Positions 26,641 to 34,037 of a stretch of 64,000 nucleotides of DNA are shown piece by piece. Below the pieces are notes generated by a model. It was not told where the DNA came from. It did not search any database and saw only the letters and a program-made list of their open reading frames with translations. The DNA comes from Methanobacterium sp. UBA44. GTDB taxonomy: Archaea > Methanobacteriota > Methanobacteria > Methanobacteriales > Methanobacteriaceae. The stretch covers positions 53,058 through 117,057 of the forward strand of contig DACV01000008.1 in NCBI GenBank assembly GCA_002494885.1, written 5' to 3'. The translations under genes were made by a program, and so were the position numbers. Position 1 is the stretch's first letter. Every line of letters starts with the position of its first letter.

Positions 26641-27003
26641 ATGAAAATAGCTATTGCATCAACAGAGCGCAATTTAGAAGCTAATGTAAGCTCTATATTT
26701 GGAAGAGGCTCTGCTTTTATTTTTGCAAATGTAGATAAGGAGAAAGTAGAAAATATAGATATAATAGAAAATACAGCCAAAAATAAATCTGGAGCTGGAA
26801 ATGTAGCTGCACAATTATTAATTGACCATGGAGTTAATGTTTTAATTTCAGGAAAATTAGGTCCAGTTGCATTCCATATATTAAAAAATGCAGGGATTAG
26901 AGTTTATAAAGCGGGCCCTGGAAGCGTGAAAGATAATTTAAAGCGCTTCAATGAAGACAGGTTGGAAGAAATAAAATCATTATCTGGTGGATTTCCTGCT
27001 TAA
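26641..27003 (+). CDS. Nitro_FeMo-Co (NifX/NafY-like) domain protein
   Basis: A 120-residue protein of the dinitrogenase iron-molybdenum cofactor-binding family: starts MKIAIASTERNLEANVSSIFGRGSAFIF and has GPVAFHILKNAGIRVY near the C-terminus. Members carry metal clusters (NifX, NafY, also the MTH1175 type). There are no nif genes in the window. In this family, stand-alone copies often sit beside DUF134 and zinc-ribbon or MRP genes, as here. A GGAGGATAAC ribosome binding site precedes ATG. Confidence 0.85.
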   Translation: MKIAIASTERNLEANVSSIFGRGSAFIFANVDKEKVENIDIIENTAKNKSGAGNVAAQLLIDHGVNVLISGKLGPVAFHILKNAGIRVYKAGPGSVKDNLKRFNEDRLEEIKSLSGGFPA

Positions 27004-27012
27004 CCCTAAATA

Positions 27013-27046
27013 AAAACATTTATATTTTAGTTTTGAATATATATTC
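27013..27046 (+). promoter_or_regulatory. Duplicated promoter, copy 2
   Basis: Identical over 34 bp to 26035-26068, with the same TATA box and GAATATATATTC palindrome (27035-27046). Transcription should start within a few bases of the ATG at 27051, so the message of the DUF134 gene is probably leaderless, and the palindrome overlaps the start point. Confidence 0.65.
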
Positions 27047-27050
27047 GCCT

Positions 27051-27644
27051 ATGCCAAGACCCAGAATTTTCAGAAGGATATCGGAAAATCCACAAATTCG
27101 CTGTTTTAAACCAGAAAGAGATAATTTAGAATCTCTTGAGCCTATTAAAATTACAATAGATGAGTTTGAAGCAATAAGACTTAGAGATTATCACGACATA
27201 CAGCAGAAAAAATCTGCGGAGATAATGGGTGTTTCACAACCTACATTTCATCGAATTTTATCTTCTGCCAGGAAGAAGATATCAAAGGCCCTGGTTGAGG
27301 GAAATATGATAATGATTATAGGAGGGGAAGCCATAGATGAGAAAAAAAGCTATAAATGCAATATTTGTGGATTTGAATGGAGCAGCCCCAAAAAAGAATA
27401 CAATCAATGTCCTGACTGTCAATCAGAAAATATATATTTTAAAATAGAAGATTTAGAAACCTTAAAAGAGACAGAACCTTCTTTACTCCAGAGAAGATCC
27501 TATGGTGGCCCCGGTATGGGTGCAGGCCCTCCAAGAGTTTGCAAATGTCCAAACTGCGGATACGAATCTCCTAAAACACGAGCAGTTCCCTGTAAAAATA
27601 CAATATGTCCGGAATGTGAAACACCGTTATGTGGGTCAAATTAA
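27051..27644 (+). CDS. DUF134 helix-turn-helix protein fused to a double zinc ribbon
   Basis: A 197-residue fusion. The N-terminal ~95 residues are DUF134 (starts MPRPRIFRRI, then DEFEAIRLRDYHDIQQKKSA, and an HTH in MGVSQPTFHRILSSARKKI). The C-terminal ~100 residues repeat the zinc-ribbon protein encoded 0.5 kb upstream. The start is taken as ATG 27051 because DUF134 proteins begin MPRP; an upstream TTG would add only six residues. As a DNA-binding protein sharing a palindromic promoter with its own paralogue, it is a plausible autoregulator through GAATATATATTC (inference). Confidence 0.82.
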   Translation: MPRPRIFRRISENPQIRCFKPERDNLESLEPIKITIDEFEAIRLRDYHDIQQKKSAEIMGVSQPTFHRILSSARKKISKALVEGNMIMIIGGEAIDEKKSYKCNICGFEWSSPKKEYNQCPDCQSENIYFKIEDLETLKETEPSLLQRRSYGGPGMGAGPPRVCKCPNCGYESPKTRAVPCKNTICPECETPLCGSN

Positions 27645-27661
27645 CGTAAACTGGTGATTTA

Positions 27662-29254
27662 ATGTCCTTTATAGAAATAAAAAATGTTTCAAAAAGCTTT
27701 AATGACGTAAATGTCTTAAAAAATGTAAATATGGCTGTAAATGAAGGATCAGTTTTAGGTATTCTTGGAAAGAGTGGATCAGGAAAGTCTGTTTTAATAA
27801 ACATGCTCCGTGGAATGAAGGAATATGAGCCAGATGAAGGTCAGATAATTTATAATATTGCATTATGCCCTGAATGCTTGAGAGTTGAACCACAATCAAT
27901 GGTTAAAAAGGATTGTAAATGTGGAAGGCTCTTCGAAGCAAGAAGTATTGATTTCTGGAATTGTGACAGACAGATATTTGCAGCAATAAGACGTAGAATA
28001 TCTATTATGTTACAGAGAACCTTTGCCCTTTATGAGGATGATACTGTAATAGATAACGTTATAAAATCTATTGAAGGCCATGATGATGAAGAAAGCATGC
28101 ATATGGCTATAGATCTTCTTGAAATGGCCCAGATGGCCCATAGAATAACTCATATTGCCAGGGATTTAAGTGGTGGGGAAAAACAAAGAGTAGTGCTTGC
28201 AAGACAGATGGGTAAAGAGCCTATGATATTCCTTGCAGATGAACCCACAGGTACTTTAGATCCTCAAACAGCCGAATTATTACACCAGACTTTACTTGAA
28301 GGTGTAAAAAACAAGGGCACTACAATGGTTATAACCTCTCACTGGCCAGATGTTATGAGAAAACTTTCTGATTATGTAATCTGGCTCGAGAAGGGAGAAA
28401 TAATTCATGAAGGAGATCCTGAAACTGTTGTCCAGAAATTCCTTGATAATGTTCCATTACCAGAGAAACGGGAAGCAGAAATAGCTGATAATCCCATAAT
28501 AAAGATTGAAAATGTGAAAAAACATTATTATTCCATTGAAAGAGGGGTTGTTAAAGCTGTAGATGGAGTAAATCTCGATGTCATGGAAGATGAAATCTTC
28601 GGAATAGTCGGTTTAAGCGGAGCTGGCAAAACCACCCTTTCAAGGATACTCTACGGGTTAACAGAGCCAGGTAATGGAAATATAGAAATGAAACTTGGTG
28701 ATAACTGGATAGATATGACAGAACCCGGCCCATTTGGAAGGGGGAGGGTAAAATCATATTTAGGAATACTTCATCAAGAATACAGTCTCTATCCACATAG
28801 AAATGTGCTGGAAAATCTTACTGAAGCAATAAGCCTTGAACTCCCAGCTGAGTTTGCCAAAATGAAATCATTATACGTACTTAAAGCGGTTGGATTCCAT
28901 GAAGATTACACATTAAATTTATTAGCAAAGTATCCTGATGAGTTAAGTGGTGGTGAACGTCACAGAGTTGCTTTAGCTCAGGTTCTAATTAAAGAACCTA
29001 ATATTATAATCCTGGACGAGCCGACAGGTACTATGGATCCAATAACAAGAGTTCAGGTCACAGATTCCATAAGAAAAGCACGTGAAGAACTTAAACAGAC
29101 TTTCCTTATAATATCTCATGATATGGACTTTGTACTTGATGTTTGTGACAGGGCCTCCCTTATGAGAGGAGGTAAAATCCTTAAAACAGGGCTACCCAAG
29201 GATATTGTGGGGGATTTAACTCCTAAAGAAAAAATGAAAATGTTAAAAGAATGA
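27662..29254 (+). CDS. atwA: Methyl-CoM reductase system component A2 (AtwA), twin ABC ATPase
   Basis: A 530-residue protein with two ABC ATPase domains and no membrane spans. It matches component A2, the ATPase needed for reductive activation of methyl-coenzyme M reductase. Domain 1 has Walker A GKSGSGKS (near residue 37), an inserted Cys cluster (LCPECLRVEPQ, CKCGRLF), the signature LSGGEKQR and Walker B LADEPTG. Domain 2 has GLSGAGKTT, LSGGERHR and LDEPTG. The Cys-rich insert may hold zinc or iron-sulfur. It starts 17 bases after the DUF134 fusion gene, so the metal-cluster proteins upstream may be linked to MCR activation (inference). Confidence 0.93.
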   Translation: MSFIEIKNVSKSFNDVNVLKNVNMAVNEGSVLGILGKSGSGKSVLINMLRGMKEYEPDEGQIIYNIALCPECLRVEPQSMVKKDCKCGRLFEARSIDFWNCDRQIFAAIRRRISIMLQRTFALYEDDTVIDNVIKSIEGHDDEESMHMAIDLLEMAQMAHRITHIARDLSGGEKQRVVLARQMGKEPMIFLADEPTGTLDPQTAELLHQTLLEGVKNKGTTMVITSHWPDVMRKLSDYVIWLEKGEIIHEGDPETVVQKFLDNVPLPEKREAEIADNPIIKIENVKKHYYSIERGVVKAVDGVNLDVMEDEIFGIVGLSGAGKTTLSRILYGLTEPGNGNIEMKLGDNWIDMTEPGPFGRGRVKSYLGILHQEYSLYPHRNVLENLTEAISLELPAEFAKMKSLYVLKAVGFHEDYTLNLLAKYPDELSGGERHRVALAQVLIKEPNIIILDEPTGTMDPITRVQVTDSIRKAREELKQTFLIISHDMDFVLDVCDRASLMRGGKILKTGLPKDIVGDLTPKEKMKMLKE

Positions 29255-29306
29255 ATTATCCTTTTTGGACTTGTAGCTTTAAATAATCCAAATAGAGGTG
29301 TTAATA

Positions 29307-29396
29307 TTGGTACAAACTTATAAAGTTGTTATAGCATTGATGGCTATAGGTCTAATATTTTATGCAATGATTAACGATCCATTAAAAAAAGATTAG
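29307..29396 (+). CDS. Small single-span membrane protein (29 aa)
   Basis: A TTG-started frame of 29 codons with a good GAGGTG ribosome binding site. The translation is a single hydrophobic helix (VVIALMAIGLIFYAMI) with a charged tail (NDPLKKD). Too short for an automatic caller but with gene-like features. It follows atwA by 52 bases and may be in its operon. Function unknown. Confidence 0.5.
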   Translation: MVQTYKVVIALMAIGLIFYAMINDPLKKD

Positions 29397-29452
29397 CATG
29401 GAACTGATGATATGGAAAAAATAATGAATTCAGAGGAATAAAGGGGGGCCTA

Positions 29453-29713
29453 ATGGCTTTTAAAGAAGAAGTAAAAAATGCTAAAAAAGTGACATTTGCA
29501 GGACTGTTAAAAATGTGATTTTTAACGTTGCAGGAAGCTCTGCTTCCTGAACAGTGAAATCGCGGATTTCACATGCCCCGAAAACGGAGTTTTCTAGGGG
29601 CTCCCGGAGTTTGTACTCCTTATGCAGAGCTTTTTGATTATGCTATAATAGATAAAAAATCAGTTTTTATCCCTTTAGCTGATATTAAAAGCGCTAAAAA
29701 GATCGATCGCTAA
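29453..29713 (+). pseudogene. Small ORF interrupted in frame by hairpin element C
   Basis: It starts with ATG after a GGGGGGCC ribosome binding site. It reads MAFKEEVKNAKKVTFAGLLK, then stops inside the hairpin array (TGA 29516, TGA again further on). Downstream of the array the same frame resumes as YAELFDYAIIDKKSVFIPLA and ends KKIDR-stop at 29713. Both halves look like protein and the inserted segment keeps the frame, so this seems to be a small gene of about 50-60 codons split by the array. Family not recognised. Confidence 0.5.
29506..29619. other. Hairpin-chain element C: inside a small gene
   Basis: Five hairpins in a row, four with perfect stems and 3-nt loops. 29506-29526: GTTAAAAAT/ATTTTTAAC, 9 bp. 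29531-29549: CAGGAAGC/GCTTCCTG, 8 bp. 29554-29572: GTGAAATC/GATTTCAC, 8 bp. 29575-29601: GCCCC/GGGGC around GAAAAC/GTTTTC. 29606-29619: GGAGT/ACTCC with a 4-nt loop. GC content is well above the surrounding AT-rich DNA. Short direct repeats TGCAG lie just outside both ends. Confidence 0.75.
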
Positions 29714-29826
29714 TTTCCAAAGCTATGGTGGATATTAAAGAAGCTAAGGATAAATAGGCTTTAGATTCATATTCTGTAAGTCCCATTATTTTCAATGAAT
29801 TTATTGTGGCCTGTTTTATTGAAATG
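29707..29826 (-). pseudogene. Relic of a TrmB-family regulator N-terminus
   Basis: On the minus strand one uninterrupted stretch reads ATINSLKIMGLTEYESKAYL, then SLASLISTIALEISDRS, followed by TTT-TAG. The GLTEYEaKAYL..L pattern is the hallmark of the TrmB winged-helix N-terminus. No start codon with a ribosome binding site and no C-terminal domain remain, so it is a fragment. It abuts the interrupted small ORF, whose last codons it overlaps antisense. Confidence 0.55.
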
Positions 29827-29997
29827 ATAAATCCCCCCCATATTTTTTCATTTTATACTTATTTAGTGAAAAAAGATTTAAATATTATGGATATTGTGAT
29901 CCATTAAATGGAAAATATACAAAAAAATCTACAGTTATTTTGAAATTAGGAATCATTTAAGGTAGTTTGGCGTATGATTAGCATAGAGGTAATTTAA

Positions 29998-30714
29998 ATG
30001 AAAAATCAAATAATTAGATTACGAATCTATATTTTAATAGCACTGGTAATAATGTTGCCATTATTATTTAATTTTTATTCGCAGGTTTTAATGACATGGG
30101 GCATTCGTAACGGTATAATCACAGCTAGTTTAGTTGTAGTATCTGCATGGTTCATTTTATCATTATTTATGGGCAGATCTGCATCTTGTGGATATACATG
30201 CCCCTATGGAGCACTGCAAGAAATTATAGGCCATAATATATTAAAAAAGAAACCTAAATCAAAAAACGCAGATAAATTAAAATATCTTGTTTTCCTATTT
30301 TTCATTGGGATGGTTTCTTTTTCCCTCTTTAAGCTTGGAGGGTTGAATAAAGTGGGTTTATTTGCTCCAGAAGGCAATATTAAATTAATTATGGCTTCAT
30401 TTTTCACCATAATAGTCGGTGTAATTTCTTTATTGGGAAGTAGAGCATACTGCCGATATTTATGTCCAGTGGGGGTTTTATTTACAATAGGTACTAAATT
30501 AGGAAGAATTATTAAAATACCATCATTACATTTAGTAAGTGGCCAAGATAATTGTTCAGATTGCAAATTATGTGATAAAGCATGCCCCATGGGATTAGAT
30601 GTTGGCAATATGGTAAATTATAATACTATGGATAATATAAACTGTATATTATGTGGCGAATGCATAAAAAAATGCCCAAAAGATGCTATCGATTATTCAT
30701 TTAGCATTAAATAA
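29998..30714 (+). CDS. NapH-like membrane ferredoxin
   Basis: A 238-residue membrane protein with about four spans (starting near residues 12, 35, 92 and 132) and four Cys motifs. CGYTCPYGALQE and CRYLCPVGVL are of the NapH/CcoG/NosR type, and two [4Fe-4S] motifs sit near the C-terminus (CSDCKLCDKACPMGL and CILCGECIKKCP). Such proteins move electrons between the membrane and soluble partners. The donor here is unknown. It is followed after 18 bp by a cupin gene, probably in the same operon. Confidence 0.82.
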   Translation: MKNQIIRLRIYILIALVIMLPLLFNFYSQVLMTWGIRNGIITASLVVVSAWFILSLFMGRSASCGYTCPYGALQEIIGHNILKKKPKSKNADKLKYLVFLFFIGMVSFSLFKLGGLNKVGLFAPEGNIKLIMASFFTIIVGVISLLGSRAYCRYLCPVGVLFTIGTKLGRIIKIPSLHLVSGQDNCSDCKLCDKACPMGLDVGNMVNYNTMDNINCILCGECIKKCPKDAIDYSFSIK

Positions 30715-30732
30715 TAAAATTCATGTGATAAA

Positions 30733-31071
30733 ATGAAAATAGTAAAAGTTAAAGACGTTGAATTATCTTCAAACCCCCATGGAGTAGATACACGCGTAAT
30801 ATATAATACTGAAAATGCAATGACAGTCCATATGACATTAAAACCAGGAGAATCATTAAAAAGGCATATAACACCAGTAGATGTATTTTTCTATGTCCTT
30901 GAAGGTAAAGGTATTGTAGAAATTGGTGATGAAAAAAAAGAAGTAACTGAAGATATGCTTATAAATAGCCCTGCAAAAATACCACATTGCTGGTACAATG
31001 AAAGCAATGAAGACCTGATTATTCTTATTAACAAAGTTCCAAGATCAACAGAATCCACACAAATACTTTAG
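30733..31071 (+). CDS. Cupin-domain protein
   Basis: A 112-residue single-domain cupin: the first motif reads GESLKRHITPVDVFFYVLEG and the second contains SPAKIPHCWYN. Only one or two of the usual His metal ligands are plain, so metal binding is uncertain. A GTGAT ribosome binding site precedes ATG. Placed right after the NapH-like gene; substrate unknown. Confidence 0.8.
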   Translation: MKIVKVKDVELSSNPHGVDTRVIYNTENAMTVHMTLKPGESLKRHITPVDVFFYVLEGKGIVEIGDEKKEVTEDMLINSPAKIPHCWYNESNEDLIILINKVPRSTESTQIL

Positions 31072-31136
31072 AAATGTTCTTTGATTTAAGATCCTGAATT
31101 GATAAAAAGTTTGAAGTACAACTAAAAGGTAAAATG

Positions 31137-31275
31137 GATGGAAATGCTCCTGTTCATTGGACATTATAGACAAAGGATCTACCTTAAGACATGTTAAATG
31201 TAAATAATGTGATAAAACATTCCAAACCAACCGAAAAACAGATTACTGTTTTGCGAAAAAACAATTAAATCATAA
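31137..31275 (+). pseudogene. Relic of an IS transposase zinc-finger N-terminus
   Basis: One frame reads WKCSCSLDIIDKGSTLRHVK, then CK-stop-CDKTFQTNRKTDYCF. This matches the zinc-ribbon start of several archaeal transposases, where ...G...R..RYKCK.CgKTFt.n is typical. It has a stop codon in the middle, no start, and no catalytic domain downstream; the following 380 bp are AT-rich and empty. An old insertion-sequence scar. Confidence 0.45.
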
Positions 31276-31614
31276 ATTCTTTTTTATATACTATTTATCA
31301 TTTTTTTTATAGTAAATTTAATATAACATTTTTTAAAGGACTATAGAATATATTTCCAATTTTAATGGATTTATTTTTTGACATACAACAGATTCAAAAC
31401 AGAAACAAGTTTAAAAACCAATATTTTGATTTTATTATTGTTTCCAATAGGTTTAATTAATGTTTTTACTGATTTAAAGTTTTAAATTTCTTTATTATGT
31501 TTAATTTTGAAAGATTTAAATTCTTAAGATAATTGAATTAATATATTATAAGTTTTGAAGTTTTATCTGACTATACTTTACCAATCTTTAAAATAGAAAA
31601 TTATATTAAGCCTA
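31276..31614. other. AT-rich spacer, no gene seen
   Basis: Very AT-rich with several poly-T runs and no open frame of note. It separates the transposase relic from the promoter of the siroheme protein gene. Confidence 0.5.
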
Positions 31615-31643
31615 AATTCCATCGTTTATATCAAAATGGAATT
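31615..31643 (+). promoter_or_regulatory. TATA box flanked by a 7-bp inverted repeat
   Basis: AATTCCA (31615-31621) and TGGAATT (31637-31643) bracket a TATA-like TTTATATC. A dimeric repressor bound here would cover the promoter of the siroheme protein. The ATG follows at 31656, so the leader is only a few bases. Confidence 0.45.
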
Positions 31644-31655
31644 AAGGATGGAAAA

Positions 31656-32339
31656 ATGTCAAAAACAAAAATTAACATACCAGAAAAAGGTGCAGCAGTC
31701 CAAAAAGATAGGGAAACCTATGCAATTAGTCCATATCTCCAGGGAGGTCTTGCTGATCCTGATACATTAAGAAAAATAGCAGATGTAGCAGAAAAATATG
31801 GTGCTAAATTCCTTAAATTAACATCAGAACATCGGATTACAATCTATGGTATCCCCTTTGAAGACATAGATAACGTCTGGAAAGATCTAGGCATGGAACC
31901 TGGTGGTTTGTCCGGTAAAATAGTTAGGCCGCTAAAATTCTGTATTGGATCTTCTTCTTGTAAGATGGCAAAACAAAATACTATAAAACTAGGGATAGAA
32001 ATTGACAAACAGTTTAGGGGAATAAAAACACCTGATAAAATGAAAATAGCTATTTCAGGATGTGAAAACTCATGTGCAGAACCTGCAGTGAGAGATATTG
32101 GCCTTATTGGAACAAAAGAAGGGTGGAACGTTTTAGTGGGTGGTAACGCAGGTCTCCAACCCAGACTAGGCAAATTAATCGCTAAAAACTTATCTGATAA
32201 AGAAGTTTTAGATTTAATTGATAAGATCATTACGTATTATAAAGAAAATGGAGAAAAAACTGGTTTAAGTAGACGTTTAGGTAAAGTTATACACAGTATG
32301 GGATTTGAAAAATTCTCCCAAGAAATTCTAGAAAAATAA
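31656..32339 (+). CDS. Small siroheme-[4Fe-4S] reductase-like protein
   Basis: A 227-residue protein of the nitrite/sulfite reductase family. An N-terminal ferredoxin-like half domain (about 25-80) is followed by the siroheme-cluster motif CIGSSSC (C-x5-C) and, 34 residues on, CENSC (C-x3-C). These are the four Cys ligands of the coupled siroheme-[4Fe-4S] centre. It is about half as long as a full sulfite reductase and resembles the small Dsr-like proteins of methanogens and clostridial AsrC-type subunits. The substrate could be sulfite, but this is not established for the methanogen forms. No partner subunit is adjacent. Confidence 0.82.
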   Translation: MSKTKINIPEKGAAVQKDRETYAISPYLQGGLADPDTLRKIADVAEKYGAKFLKLTSEHRITIYGIPFEDIDNVWKDLGMEPGGLSGKIVRPLKFCIGSSSCKMAKQNTIKLGIEIDKQFRGIKTPDKMKIAISGCENSCAEPAVRDIGLIGTKEGWNVLVGGNAGLQPRLGKLIAKNLSDKEVLDLIDKIITYYKENGEKTGLSRRLGKVIHSMGFEKFSQEILEK

Positions 32340-32359
32340 TAAAAGGATAGTCGATAAGA

Positions 32360-32383
32360 AAATCAGAGACATATCTCTGATTT
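32360..32383 (+). terminator. Hairpin after the siroheme protein gene
   Basis: A 10-bp perfect stem (AATCAGAGA core with TCTCTGATT) and a 4-nt loop, 20 bases after the stop codon and followed by TTT. It could terminate or protect the mRNA. Confidence 0.5.
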
Positions 32384-32616
32384 AAATGCAAACGAATATT
32401 TAATTAATATTAATTATGTTAGTAAATTATTTATTTTAAATTAATATTTCTAAATTGCAAAAAATAGAAGCACAAACTTAATTAGTATCTAAATTAATAA
32501 CCCTTATATTGTTCAGTGTAGAGACTTATTTTACAGGAACATAACAATAGCTATAATTTTAATGCAGTATATTATAACAATAGTTTATGATAGCTTGAGC
32601 TAAGCATGGTGATTCT

Positions 32617-33915
32617 ATGACACAAATGGATGAAGCAAAAAAAGGCATAATAACAGAGGAAATGAAGGCAGTAGCGTCTGCTGAAGGTGTATCAGAGGAA
32701 TTTATCAGGAAATCCGTTGCACAGGGAACAATAGCAATCCCCAGTAACGTAAATAGGGAAGTTAAAGCCGTAGGTATTGGAAATGGACTACGGACAAAGG
32801 TAAATGCCACCATTGGAACATCAACAGATATCTGCGACTTTGATATGGAAGAAGAAAAGGCCAAAGTGGCCATGGCTTATAAAGCTGATACTTTAATGGA
32901 ACTTTCTGTAGGCGGAGACCTTGATGAAATCCGAAAAAGAATTCTTAAGATTTCAGACATCCCTGTTGGAAGTGTTCCGGTTTACCAGGCAGCAGTTGAA
33001 ACAATAAGGGAAAAAGGTGCTTCTATTTATATGGATGAAGACGTTATGTTTAAAGCCATTGAAAAACAGGCTAAAGATGGTATTGACTTCATGGCTATTC
33101 ACTGTAGTGTAAACAGAGAAACTTTAAAGAGATTAAAAAGACAGGGACGTGAAGGAGGGCTTGTAAGCAGAGGTGGAGCATTTGTATCTGCCTGGATGGT
33201 TGAAAACGACCTTGAAAATCCATTGTACAAAAATTTTGATTACATACTTGAAATTGCTAAAGAATACGATTTCGTCATGTCTATGGCAAATGCAATGAGA
33301 GCTGGAGCAATAGCCGATTCTACAGATCGTGCTGCAGTTCAGGAACTTATTGTGCTTGGAGAATTAATTGACAGGGCAAGAGAAGTTGGAGTTCAGACCA
33401 TTGTAGAAGGACCAGGACATATCCCATTAAACGAAATTGCAGCAAATGTTATCCTGCAGAAAAAATTATGCAGAGGAGCACCTTTCTATATGTTAGGACC
33501 AATTGTAACTGACATTGGTGCAGGATATGACCATATAGTATCTTCAATTGGTGCAGCAGCATCAGCAGGAGCTGGAGCAGACTTTATATGTTATGTAACA
33601 CCTGCAGAACACCTTGCATTACCCTTTGCAAATGATGTTAAAGAAGGTGTAATTGCAACAAGAATTGGAGCATACGTTGGAGACATGCAGAAGGGCATTC
33701 ATCACGGTGAAAAAGACCTTATAATGGCAAATGCACGTAAAAAGCTTAACTGGGAAGCACAGTTTGATTCTGCAATGTGCCCGTCAGAAGCAAGAAAAAT
33801 AAGGGATGAAAGACCTCCAGCAGAAGAAGATACATGCACAATGTGCGGAAGCTACTGTGCTGTTAAAATTGTAAATGAATGGTTGGACGAAGCAAGCACT
33901 GATGTGTTTGATTAA
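32617..33915 (+). CDS. thiC: Phosphomethylpyrimidine synthase ThiC
   Basis: A 432-residue radical-SAM enzyme that rearranges aminoimidazole ribotide into the pyrimidine half of thiamine. Family marks include VEGPGHIPLNEI, the YDHIVSSIGAA block and the C-terminal cluster motif CTMCGSYC, whose CxxCx4C spacing is special to ThiC. Length matches the archaeal form, which lacks the N-terminal domain of bacterial ThiC. The GGTGATTCT ribosome binding site fits the ATG. No TPP riboswitch pattern was seen in the 270-bp leader region. Confidence 0.95.
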   Translation: MTQMDEAKKGIITEEMKAVASAEGVSEEFIRKSVAQGTIAIPSNVNREVKAVGIGNGLRTKVNATIGTSTDICDFDMEEEKAKVAMAYKADTLMELSVGGDLDEIRKRILKISDIPVGSVPVYQAAVETIREKGASIYMDEDVMFKAIEKQAKDGIDFMAIHCSVNRETLKRLKRQGREGGLVSRGGAFVSAWMVENDLENPLYKNFDYILEIAKEYDFVMSMANAMRAGAIADSTDRAAVQELIVLGELIDRAREVGVQTIVEGPGHIPLNEIAANVILQKKLCRGAPFYMLGPIVTDIGAGYDHIVSSIGAAASAGAGADFICYVTPAEHLALPFANDVKEGVIATRIGAYVGDMQKGIHHGEKDLIMANARKKLNWEAQFDSAMCPSEARKIRDERPPAEEDTCTMCGSYCAVKIVNEWLDEASTDVFD

Positions 33916-34037
33916 ATCCCTAATCATTATTTTATTATTTTAAAATAGATTTACGACCATTTACTTTTTACAATTTCATTCTTAATTCATTATTATTTTT
34001 AAAAAGAATTTATGATTATTTATAGATGGTGATTTAA

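Noticed and set aside
29714..29757. A continuation of the interrupted small gene (SLISKAMVDIKEAKDK)
   Set aside because: It is the antisense shadow of the TrmB relic and would need an extra frameshift.
32340..32616. Possible TPP riboswitch before thiC
   Set aside because: No conserved CTGAGA or matching P3-P5 elements were seen; the only strong hairpin sits next to the end of the previous gene and looks like a terminator.
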